Shown: piece after piece, positions 8,034-15,627 of the stretch | Layout: each line of letters starts with the position of its first letter | Numbering within the stretch: position 1 is the first letter of the stretch | NCBI GenBank assembly: GCA_026389845.1 | Contig: JAPLHB010000131.1 | Span: forward strand, 1-64,000 | Length of the DNA stretch: 64,000 nucleotides | From: Chloroflexota bacterium | GTDB lineage: Bacteria > Chloroflexota > Anaerolineae > CG2-30-64-16 | Direction of reading: 5' to 3' | Notes under the pieces: model-generated | Told to the model about the DNA's origin: nothing | Seen by the model: the letters and a program-made list of their open reading frames with translations, nothing else | The model's database searches: none | Program-made: the position numbers and the translations under genes

Positions 8034-9581
8034 ATGGACTACCTTGTTGGGATTGATCTAGGCTCAACCACGCTGAAGGCCGTCATCTACGATACGCGCG
8101 GCAACGTCATCGCCAGCGGCAGTCGGCCGACCGCGCGCTTCCACCCCGATCCGACGCATCCGGAATGGACGGTGTGGCAGCCAGAGCAGATCTGGGGCGG
8201 CAGCGCAGCGGCATTAAAAGAAGCCATCGCCGCGATTGACGATCCGCGCAAGATCAAGGCCGTTGCCGTGACCGGCATGGGGATGGATGGCCTGCCCATA
8301 GACGAACGGGGCAATTGGCTCTACCCGCTCATCAGTTGGCACTGCCCGCGCACCCAGCCGCAGTTCGAGTGGTGGGTCAATAACATCGGCGCTGAAAAGA
8401 CCTTCGCCATCGGCGGCAACACCCTGTGGCGCTTCTCGACCGCGCTGCGGCTGCTGTGGATGGCCGAGCACGAGCCGGAAATCCTGAAGCGGACCCACAA
8501 GTGGCTGTTGATCGAGGATTTCGTCAACTACATGCTGTGTGGCGTGGCCGCCACCGATTACACCATGGCCTCCTGCACGCTGCTGTTCGACCAGCGCGCG
8601 CTGAACTGGTCGGACGAGACGCTGGCGCTGTCAGGCATTGACCGGCGGCTGTTGTGCGACGCGTTCCCCAGCGGCACGGTGCTGGGCGGCGTCACCCCCG
8701 CGGCGGCCGCGGCGACCGGGCTGGCGGTCGGCACGCCGGTGGTGTTGGGCGGGCACGACTACCTGTGCGGCGCGCTGCCGGTGGGCGCCATCAAACCGGG
8801 CGTGATCCTGGACGTGAGCGGCACCTGGGAGATCGTGCTGGCCTCCACCCCTGCGCCGGTGTTGACCCCCGAAGCGCAGCGGACCGGCGTGACGGTGGAG
8901 GCGCACGTCGCGCGCAACCTCTACGCGGTTTGGGGCGGCGCGGTTTCCTCCGATATGCTGGAGTGGTACCGTAAAGAGTACGGCTTCGAGGCGAAATATC
9001 AGGCCGAGCAGCGCGGCGGGGTCGATTGGGATTTTCTGATGGCGGATGCCGCCACGTCGCCGGTGGGCGCGCGCGGCGTCGTGTTCCTGCCGCACATGTC
9101 GGGCGCAGGGTGTCCGGTGATAGACAGCCGGTCACTGGCGGGCTTCATTGGCCTGAGCAACTTCGTCACCCAAGGCGATATGCTGCGGGCAATCATTGAG
9201 GGGCTGGATTACCAGTTCCTGGATATTGTCAAGACTATGCAGAACGACTTGGGCGTAGCATTCGGCAAGCTCGTGGTCGTCGGCGGGGCCGCGCGCAACA
9301 AGTTCTGGATGCAGAACAAGGCGGACATGGTCGGGCAGACCATCGAGGCGCCAGCGGTCGAGGATGCGTCGCCGCTGGGCGCGGCCATGCTGGGGGGCAT
9401 CGGCGTGGGCCTCTACCGGGACGAGCAGGACGCGTTCGAGCATGTCTGGAAGCCGGGCACGACCTTCGAGCCGGAACGACAGGTCACCGCCCGCTACGCC
9501 GACCTGTTCCCGATCTACAAGCAACTCTACGGCGCGCTGGCACCGATCAGCCATCAGCTTTACGACCGCTTCATGGGTTAA
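8034..9581 (+). CDS. FGGY-family carbohydrate kinase
   Basis: This 515-residue protein has the FGGY kinase fold markers: N-terminal phosphate loop GIDLGSTTLKAVIYD, the substrate and catalytic region GGHDYLCGALPVGA near residue 241 with the probable catalytic Asp, and C-terminal VVGGAARNKFWMQNKADM followed by EDASPLGAAMLGG. These enzymes phosphorylate sugars or polyols with ATP. The substrate cannot be read from sequence; xylulokinase- or fuculokinase-like activity is possible. It starts 19 bases after the second URO-D-like gene. Confidence 0.88.
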   Translation: MDYLVGIDLGSTTLKAVIYDTRGNVIASGSRPTARFHPDPTHPEWTVWQPEQIWGGSAAALKEAIAAIDDPRKIKAVAVTGMGMDGLPIDERGNWLYPLISWHCPRTQPQFEWWVNNIGAEKTFAIGGNTLWRFSTALRLLWMAEHEPEILKRTHKWLLIEDFVNYMLCGVAATDYTMASCTLLFDQRALNWSDETLALSGIDRRLLCDAFPSGTVLGGVTPAAAAATGLAVGTPVVLGGHDYLCGALPVGAIKPGVILDVSGTWEIVLASTPAPVLTPEAQRTGVTVEAHVARNLYAVWGGAVSSDMLEWYRKEYGFEAKYQAEQRGGVDWDFLMADAATSPVGARGVVFLPHMSGAGCPVIDSRSLAGFIGLSNFVTQGDMLRAIIEGLDYQFLDIVKTMQNDLGVAFGKLVVVGGAARNKFWMQNKADMVGQTIEAPAVEDASPLGAAMLGGIGVGLYRDEQDAFEHVWKPGTTFEPERQVTARYADLFPIYKQLYGALAPISHQLYDRFMG

Positions 9582-9596
9582 GGCACGGAGGTGTTT

Positions 9597-11126
9597 ATGG
9601 GCAAGTATCTCATGGGGATTGACAACGGCCTCACCCTTTCCAAGGCGGCGGTCTTCGACCTGGAGGGCCGCACGGTCGGGGTCGCCAGCCACAAGATCGA
9701 GGTGCAATATCCCAAGCCCGGCTACACCGAACGGGACATGGATGTCGTGTGGCGGAAGACGGCTGAGGCAATTCATGAGGTGCTGGACGCATCGGGCATC
9801 GTCCCTACCGAGATCCTCGCCATCGGCAACTCGGGGCACGGCAACGGCCTCTACGTGCTGGATCGGGACGGCAAGCCGTTTCGCCCTAGCATCGCATCCA
9901 TGGACGGCCGCGCGGCCGGCATCATGGATGAGTGGAACCGGCCGGGGGACGTGCACGACCAGGCTTTTCCTTTTGTCCGGCAATCGTGTTGGGCCGGGCA
10001 GCCGCGCGTTCTGTTGGCCTGGCTGAAGCGTCACGAACCGGATAGCTATCGAAAAATCGGCAAGGTCATGCTGTGCACGGATTACATCAAATACTGCCTG
10101 ACCGGCATGCACACAACCGACTACTCGATCATTAGCGGCAGCGGCCTGTTCGATTCGCCCAATCGGGGGTATTCGCGAGAGCTCCTGGAAATCTACGGCA
10201 TCCCCGAGATACTGCCTGCGCTGCCGCGGCCGGTGTGGGGTCACGAGATCGCCGGCCAGGTGACACCGGAAGCCGCGCGGCAAACAGGGTTAGCCGCGGG
10301 CACACCGGTCACCGGTGGCCTGTTCGACATTGATGCCGCGGCCATCGGCTCCGGGGTCATCAGCGATGGCGCCCTCTGCATCGTCGCGGGCACATGGAGC
10401 ATCAACGAAGTTGTCACCAACGATCCCATCATCGACAAGCGGCTCTTTCTAAGCTCGCTGTTTGCGGTTCCGGGCATGTGGTTGACCCTCGAAGGCAGCG
10501 CGACGTCGGCCACCAACCTGGAATGGTTCGTGAACAACTTCTGCTACGAGGAAAAGCAGGAGGCCCAGGCTCGCGGCATCTCGGTATACGACGTGTGCAA
10601 CGAGAAAGTAGCTTCCCTGGCGCCGGGCAGCACCGACGTGATCTTCCACCCCTACCTGTTCGGCTCCGACGTGCAGGCGACCGCGCGGGCCGGCTTCTAC
10701 GGCCTGGGCGCCTGGCACACCAAGACGCACGTTTTGCGTGCGCTGTACGAAGGGGTCGTCTACGGCCACATGCGCCACATCGAGAAGCTGCGGGCCGCCG
10801 GCGCGGTGATCGAGAAGGCGCGCATGACCGGCGGCGGCTCACACAGCCATGTGTGGACGCAGATGTTTTCCGACGCGCTGCAACTGCCGATCGAGGTGCC
10901 GGAGGGCGCCGAAGTGGCCGCGCGCGGCGTGGCGATGGCCGCCGGCGTGGGGACCGGGGTCTATCGCGACTACGCAGATGCCGTTGCCACGGTCGTGCAG
11001 GTCGAACGCGAGCATCAACCCAATCCGGAAGTGGCACCTGCGTACCAGGCTCGCTATCGGGAATACGTGAATATCTTGGAAGCCATGAAGGAGCCGTGGA
11101 ACCGGCTGGCAAAGCTGAGCGCGTAG
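9597..11126 (+). CDS. FGGY-family kinase, L-xylulose kinase-like (LyxK)
   Basis: A 509-residue FGGY kinase whose N-terminal half resembles E. coli LyxK: GIDNGLTLSKAAVFDLEGR, a PKPGYTERDMD segment, WLKRHEPDSYRKIG, GGLFDIDAAAIG near residue 240 (catalytic Asp region) and EGSATSATNLEWF. LyxK phosphorylates L-xylulose, giving the substrate of the UlaE-like epimerase in the same operon. I chose ATG 9597 because GGAGG at 9587-9591 lies upstream; GTG 9591 is also in frame. The C-terminal MTGGGSHSHVWTQMFSDAL completes the ATP site. Confidence 0.85.
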   Translation: MGKYLMGIDNGLTLSKAAVFDLEGRTVGVASHKIEVQYPKPGYTERDMDVVWRKTAEAIHEVLDASGIVPTEILAIGNSGHGNGLYVLDRDGKPFRPSIASMDGRAAGIMDEWNRPGDVHDQAFPFVRQSCWAGQPRVLLAWLKRHEPDSYRKIGKVMLCTDYIKYCLTGMHTTDYSIISGSGLFDSPNRGYSRELLEIYGIPEILPALPRPVWGHEIAGQVTPEAARQTGLAAGTPVTGGLFDIDAAAIGSGVISDGALCIVAGTWSINEVVTNDPIIDKRLFLSSLFAVPGMWLTLEGSATSATNLEWFVNNFCYEEKQEAQARGISVYDVCNEKVASLAPGSTDVIFHPYLFGSDVQATARAGFYGLGAWHTKTHVLRALYEGVVYGHMRHIEKLRAAGAVIEKARMTGGGSHSHVWTQMFSDALQLPIEVPEGAEVAARGVAMAAGVGTGVYRDYADAVATVVQVEREHQPNPEVAPAYQARYREYVNILEAMKEPWNRLAKLSA

Positions 11127-11197
11127 TGAATGAGCAAATCAGCGAATCAGCGAATGACGGATCACGCAGCACGCATCACCAGGTAGGAGATCGATCT

Positions 11198-11992
11198 TTG
11201 CCACACCTACGCGATATCAAACACCTCGTCATTGACATGGATGGGGTTCTTTACCGGGGGAACGATCCGCTGCCCAAGCTGCCGGAGTTCTTTGACTTCC
11301 TGCGCGGGCACGGCATCGGGTTCAGGCTGGCGACGAACAACTCGGGCAGCACGCCGCAGCAGTACGCAGCCAAACTGCGAAAAATGGGCGCGGAGGTCGC
11401 GCCGGCTGAAATCATCACGTCGGGCACGGCCACCGCGCGTTGGCTGGCGGGGCGCTTCCCGCCCGGCACGCGCGTGCACGTGTTCGGAGAAGCTTCGCTG
11501 CGTACGGCCATGACGGAGGTCGGTTTCGAGCTGGCGGACGAAGATGTGGCCGTGGTGGCCGCGAGCATTGACTGGGGCGTCACTTTCGAGAAAATCAAGC
11601 GCGCATGTCTGCTGATCCGCCGGGGCGCGCTCTTTGTCGCCACCAACCTCGATCCCACCCGGCCGACCGAGGAGGGGCTGGTGCCCGGGACCGGTGCGCT
11701 GATCGCCGCCATCGCCACCGGCGCGGAGGTGCAACCGATAGCGATCGGCAAGCCGGAGCCGACCATGTTTCAGCAGGCGATGGCTGAGATGGGCGCCGCG
11801 CCCGCAACGACCGCCACGTTGGGGGACCGTATTGACACCGATATGGAGGGCGGCCGGCGCGCGGGGGTGGCTACTATCCTGGTCCTATCCGGATCCACCT
11901 CGCGGCCAGAGGCCGAGGCCTATGGAACCGACCACATTTTCGAGGACATCGCCGATCTGCTCTCGACCTGGCAAGCGGTACTGAAACCCTGA
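11198..11992 (+). CDS. HAD-superfamily (class IIA, NagD-like) phosphatase
   Basis: A 264-residue HAD hydrolase with all class IIA motifs: DMDGVLYRG (nucleophile Asp), ATNNSGSTP, GKPEPTMF and LGDRIDTDMEGG. NagD and p-nitrophenylphosphatase relatives dephosphorylate sugar phosphates and similar metabolites. I chose TTG 11198 because AGGAGA at 11185-11190 lies seven bases upstream and the motif begins 12 residues later; the longer open frame upstream is an overlap artefact within the kinase gene. It may limit sugar-phosphate accumulation, but the substrate is unknown. Confidence 0.85.
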   Translation: MPHLRDIKHLVIDMDGVLYRGNDPLPKLPEFFDFLRGHGIGFRLATNNSGSTPQQYAAKLRKMGAEVAPAEIITSGTATARWLAGRFPPGTRVHVFGEASLRTAMTEVGFELADEDVAVVAASIDWGVTFEKIKRACLLIRRGALFVATNLDPTRPTEEGLVPGTGALIAAIATGAEVQPIAIGKPEPTMFQQAMAEMGAAPATTATLGDRIDTDMEGGRRAGVATILVLSGSTSRPEAEAYGTDHIFEDIADLLSTWQAVLKP

Positions 11993-12056
11993 CCTGCCGA
12001 AGGTCAATCTCTTTTCGCCTGCCCAACAAGCCCTTGCACATTTGTGAACACAGGAA

Positions 12057-12084
12057 TTGCGCGGGGTCACGGAAGCGGTATAAT
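12057..12084 (+). promoter_or_regulatory. Promoter upstream of the SorC-type regulator
   Basis: A perfect TATAAT at 12079-12084 is preceded by TTGCGC at 12057-12062 with a 16-bp spacer. Predicted transcription start is near 12091, giving an untranslated leader of about 130 nt before ATG 12221. Confidence 0.6.
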
Positions 12085-12220
12085 GAGCCGGCACTCATCG
12101 GGCGCGGGGGAAGGCCTGCAATGCCGACCTTCTGTACGCCGAGAGTGCCTGGTTACGGCCCAGGCAGTCTCCGGTGACTTGATCGCCCGAACGGAACAGC
12201 CTGCCCCCAAGGAGTTTCAG

Positions 12221-13201
12221 ATGGAAGATGACCGCATTGATCTCCTGGCGCAGGTGGCGCTGTGGTACTATGAGGACGGGCTGGATCAGGCCGCGATTGC
12301 CGAACGGATCAACAAATCGCGGTCCATGGTCTCGCGCATGTTGGATCAGGCCCGCGAAGCAGGACTGGTGGAGGTCAAGGTGCATTATCCGCTGCGGACC
12401 GACGCGGAGTTGGAGCGGCGGCTGTGCGCCGAGTTTGGCTTGGTCAGCGCGCACGTGCTGGCGGAGCCGCCGGATGACTACGGAGTGCTTCTCAAGCGTC
12501 TCGGCGAGCTAGGCGCGCGCTGCCTGCAACAGGCGCTACACCCCGGAGTGATCATCGGAGTGAGTTGGGGAACCGCGGTGCATGCCGTGGTGAGCGCGAT
12601 GCCCAGCAACCCGGTGCCCAATGCCACGGTAGTTCAACTCATCGGCGCGGTGGGGCATGGCGATCCCTTGGTGGACGGCGCCGAGTTGGGCCGCTGGCTC
12701 GCGCAGAAACTGCACGCCTCGTTCCGATTTCTGTCCGCGCCGCTGCTGGTGGAGGATGAAGCGGTGGCTACCGCGCTGCGTCGGGAGCGGACCATCGAAG
12801 AAACGCTGGCCGTGGCCGCCCGGGCTGATGTAGCGGTAATCGGCATCGGCACGCCACAGCCCGAGCTGTCCCCCTTGCTGCGTGCCGGCTACGCGAGCCG
12901 GGCCGAGTTGGAATCGCTGATAGCAACCGGCGTGGTGGGTGACGTCGTAGCCCACCAGTTCGATGAAAACGGCCAGTGGTTGGATATCTCGGCCAATCGC
13001 CGCGCGATCAACCTGGACGCCGAATCACTGCGGCGCATCCCGCGCATCATTGCCGTGTCCGGCGGGTTAGGCAAGGCACGCGCCATCCTGGCCGGATTGC
13101 GGGGGCATTACTGCACTTGCCTGGTGACGGACGCCCGCACGGCCCAACTGGTCCTAGAATTGAAACGGCAGGCGGTCACAACACGCCCGGCATCGCGCTG
13201 A
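12221..13201 (+). CDS. SorC/DeoR-type sugar-binding transcriptional regulator
   Basis: A 326-residue SorC-family protein. The first 55 residues form a helix-turn-helix (YYEDGLDQAAIAERINKSRS, MVSRMLDQAREAGLVEVKV). The rest matches the sugar-phosphate-binding domain (GVSWGTAVHAVVSAMP, VVQLIGAVGHGD, SGGLGKARAILAGLRG). SorC proteins sense phosphorylated sugars and control the adjacent catabolic operon, so this is the likely local regulator. AAGGAG at 12209-12214 precedes ATG 12221; the frame extends upstream to 12044 but that segment covers the promoter. Confidence 0.88.
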   Translation: MEDDRIDLLAQVALWYYEDGLDQAAIAERINKSRSMVSRMLDQAREAGLVEVKVHYPLRTDAELERRLCAEFGLVSAHVLAEPPDDYGVLLKRLGELGARCLQQALHPGVIIGVSWGTAVHAVVSAMPSNPVPNATVVQLIGAVGHGDPLVDGAELGRWLAQKLHASFRFLSAPLLVEDEAVATALRRERTIEETLAVAARADVAVIGIGTPQPELSPLLRAGYASRAELESLIATGVVGDVVAHQFDENGQWLDISANRRAINLDAESLRRIPRIIAVSGGLGKARAILAGLRGHYCTCLVTDARTAQLVLELKRQAVTTRPASR

Positions 13202-13280
13202 TGGCTCTCAATCTGCGATCAGGAACCTGCAACTCACAGTGATCACACCGCGATCCTACAATTCAGAAAGGTGGTTACCC

Positions 13281-14159
13281 ATGTTCGAGATCGAACACGT
13301 CTTAAGAGTGCAAAACGAGATTGGCGAGAGCCCGCGCTGGGACGCCGACGAACAGGCGTTGTACTGGCTGGACATCTGGGACAGCCCGGCCGTCCACCGC
13401 CTCAACCCGGCGACGAAGGAATTCACCCGCTGGGCGCCGGGATTGCCCGTGACGGGCCAAGCCAGACGGTCAGGCGGCGGCTTTGTGTTCGCCACCCGCA
13501 AGGGGCTATATTTCTGGGACGAGCGCACGGGGCAAAGCCGATTCATCCACGACCCGGAGGCAGACAACCGGCCGGTGCGCTTCAACGATGGCTCAGCCGA
13601 CCGCATGGGCCATTTCTGGGCAGGCTCCACCTATGCCGATGACCAATTCCGGCCGGAAGGCTCGCTCTATCGCATGGACGTCGGTTGCGGCGTGCATAAG
13701 ATGGCGGGAGGGCTGGCCTGCTCGAACGGCCTGGGCTGGAGTCCGGACAACCGAACGATGTATGTCACGGCGCAGTTCGCGTACGAGTTGCTGGCGTTTG
13801 ACTTCGACCCGGCAACGGGGGAGATCGCGAACCGGCGCTCCTTCGCCAAGGTGCCGGAGGCGGATGGCCTACCGGACGGGCTCACCGTTGATGCCGAAGG
13901 GTGCGTGTGGAGCGCGCAGTGGGGCGGTTGGCGCATCACCCGCTACGACCCAGACGGCAAGATCGAGCGGGTGGTCAAGCTGCCCGTGCCCAACCCGACG
14001 AGTTGCGTGTTCGGCGGGCCTGATTTGAAAGACCTGTACGTGACCTCCGCGTGGCTGATGCTCAACGACGCCGAGCGCCAGGCCGCGCCGGGGTCAGGTG
14101 ACCTGTTCGTTGTCCACACGCATATCCAGGGGTTGGCGGAGCCCAAATTCGCGGGGTGA
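13281..14159 (+). CDS. SMP-30/gluconolactonase/LRE-like family hydrolase
   Basis: A 292-residue six-bladed propeller lactonase. The metal-ligand Glu lies in IGESPRWD near residue 14, followed by RFNDGSADRMGHFWAGS, the Asn region SNGLGWSPDNRTMYVT and the Asp region LPDGLTVDAEGCVWSA. Family members open aldonolactones, with Ca or Zn. The weak ribosome-binding site GAAAGGTGG precedes ATG 13281. In this locus it may hydrolyse a sugar lactone feeding the pentose route, but no sugar dehydrogenase is visible in the window to make the lactone. Confidence 0.88.
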   Translation: MFEIEHVLRVQNEIGESPRWDADEQALYWLDIWDSPAVHRLNPATKEFTRWAPGLPVTGQARRSGGGFVFATRKGLYFWDERTGQSRFIHDPEADNRPVRFNDGSADRMGHFWAGSTYADDQFRPEGSLYRMDVGCGVHKMAGGLACSNGLGWSPDNRTMYVTAQFAYELLAFDFDPATGEIANRRSFAKVPEADGLPDGLTVDAEGCVWSAQWGGWRITRYDPDGKIERVVKLPVPNPTSCVFGGPDLKDLYVTSAWLMLNDAERQAAPGSGDLFVVHTHIQGLAEPKFAG

Positions 14160-14162
14160 GAG

Positions 14163-14300
14163 CGAGCCAAGTGACCTACTAACTGCTCTGGGTGTTCCTT
14201 CTTGCCCTGCTCTAGCTCCGCAATCCGCGCGAGCGCCGTCTGCAATTGGCCGCTCAGCGCATCAACCTGCTGCTCCAAAGTCGTGTTGGCCTGCCGTAAT
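14163..14300 (-). pseudogene. Possible transposase N-terminal remnant (IS66-like coiled coil)
   Basis: The minus strand encodes LEQQVDALSGQLQTALARIA followed by ELEQGKKEHPEQ, a heptad-rich segment like the N-terminus of IS66-type transposases. The frame then runs into the antisense of the SMP-30 gene, so nothing downstream is conserved. No terminal repeats were found. The call is tentative. Confidence 0.3.
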
Positions 14301-14307
14301 CCACAAT

Positions 14308-14335
14308 AAAAAAGCTTCTAGCGTTGGATAGAAGC
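14308..14335 (-). terminator. Intrinsic terminator, minus strand
   Basis: On the minus strand GCTTCTA, an 8-nt loop and TAGAAGC form a 7-bp stem followed immediately by six T residues. It ends the hairpin-rich segment that starts at the minus-strand promoter at 14605-14633. Confidence 0.75.
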
Positions 14336-14598
14336 CCATACTTGATACCCTGATTTTGCGCAAAAATCGAGAATCAAAAACACGCTCTGGGGACCTCGCC
14401 AAGTTGACGAGGCCCTCGGTGCTGCCCGTAATACCCTCCGGGCAGCATGCTGTCTGGAAGCCGGTTAGTCGAAACTAGAGATCATCTGGTTTTCTCCTGC
14501 TGCAGTTCGCTTTCTTGCATACGGGCCTACCATTGCTGGAGTGAGGCGCTACCCTCCGGCGCGCGTTCCAACTTTTCAGCAGCAATCGAACGGCTCGC
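14308..14598 (-). ncRNA. Candidate structured non-coding RNA, class not recognised
   Basis: Between a minus-strand promoter and an intrinsic terminator lie about 290 nt with no convincing reading frame but many inverted repeats. In transcript order these include: GUUCG/CGAAC enclosing AUUGCUG/CAGCAAU; GCGC/GCGC; a UAGU-UUCG-ACUA mini-hairpin; GCUGCCCG/CGGGCAGC with a 10-nt loop; CCUCG/CGAGG; GAUUUU/AAAAUC; and the terminator stem. I do not recognise RNase P, tmRNA, SRP, 6S or a riboswitch core in it. It sits in a mobile-element graveyard, so it may be part of an element. Existence as an RNA is inference. Confidence 0.4.
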
Positions 14599-14604
14599 AT
14601 CTCT

Positions 14605-14633
14605 ATTGTACCATCCCTGTAGTGATCTCACAA
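14605..14633 (-). promoter_or_regulatory. Minus-strand promoter of the candidate ncRNA
   Basis: Read on the minus strand, TTGTGA (14633-14628), a 17-bp spacer and TACAAT (14610-14605) make a good sigma-70-type promoter. Predicted start is near 14598. The 14634-14842 stretch upstream holds no gene that I can support. Confidence 0.55.
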
Positions 14634-14842
14634 GGCGAATAACCCTCTTTCCATTCTGCCCCATGAATCCACGATGCGCTACTCGGCATCACGATGACCA
14701 AATGCCGATGCGATCTGCCAACCCGCCGCCAGTCCGCAACATGATTTCGCCCTGTCAATCGGCTAACCTCGTATCGGACCAGACCAACCAATCGCAGAAA
14801 CACCGAGGTCACCAGTTCAGAAGATTGTAGGCGTTCATGTCG

Positions 14843-15624
14843 GTCACATCTCCTCCACCATCTCCTGCACGCGTCGCGCGTTTGGATGCAGGTAGCGCGT
14901 GGTCGTGCTGATGTTGGCGTGCCCCAGGATCGTCGCCAGCGTGGCGATGTCACCCTGGTTTTTCGCCAGGGAAGCGTGTCGCAAAGCTGTGGCGCAGCGT
15001 GTGAGGCGTCACCGTGAACTTGATCCCGGTCCGCCGCGCCGCCTCAGACACCATCCGCTGCACGTCGCGGGGATCGAGTGCCCGGTAGGTGCGGCTGAGG
15101 AACAGCAGATCGCCATTCACCTCGGGCCGCACCTGGAGGTAGGCTTTCAGGGCCTCCCTGGTCTCCGAAGATAGGGCCAGGGTTCTCGACTTTAGCCCCT
15201 TGCCCTCTCTCACCAGCAACTTCCCCGAACGGGGCCCCAATTCGACATCGCCGACCTTGAGCGCGAGCGCTTCACTCACTCGCAGGCCCGCGCGCGCCAT
15301 CACGTTGATTAACGCCACATCGCGCTTGTCGCTCTAATGAGGGCCATCCACAGCACTGAGGAGCCGACCCAAATCGTGCGCGTCCAACGTTTCCACCCGC
15401 CCCGGCACCTGCTTCACGCCCTTGATCTTAAGCGTCCGCTGGGGCCCGCGCACGATGGCGCGGACCGGCGCCAGGTGCGCGTTGACTGTGGTGCCTTGTC
15501 GCAGATCCTCGTCAGGGGAGAGCCCGTGACGCCGGTCAGGTAGACCCGGCAGTTGCGCAGACCCGAGTTGGAATTGCAGAGGACCGGTCCTTTGTGAAAC
15601 GCGCCGTTTCCGGCAGGCTTCCAT
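14843..15624 (-). pseudogene. Tyrosine recombinase (XerC/D-like integrase), broken
   Basis: Three aligned pieces of one integrase are visible. The first (15624-15337) ends TLDAHDLGRLLSAVDGPH and is cut by an in-frame TAG at 15334-15336. The second continues in the same frame (DKRDVALINVMARAGLRVSE, TPHTLRHSFATRF) to about 14968. There one extra base shifts the frame, and the third piece reads DIATLATILGHANISTTTRY then LHPNARRVQEMVEEM, ending at 14843. The catalytic Arg (GLRVSE), HTLRH and Tyr (TTTRYLHP) regions are all present across frames. The N-terminal core-binding region is also poorly preserved. Two lesions suggest a decayed gene rather than one sequencing error. Confidence 0.85.
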
Positions 15625-15627
15625 CCT

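Noticed and set aside
14308-14598. Known ncRNA (6S, tmRNA, RNase P, SRP) or T-box leader
   Set aside because: Characteristic conserved motifs of those classes were not found, and no gene follows in a leader arrangement that I can support.
14160-15624. Prophage or integrative element
   Set aside because: Only a broken integrase and a doubtful transposase trace are present; no phage genes, cargo or attachment repeats.
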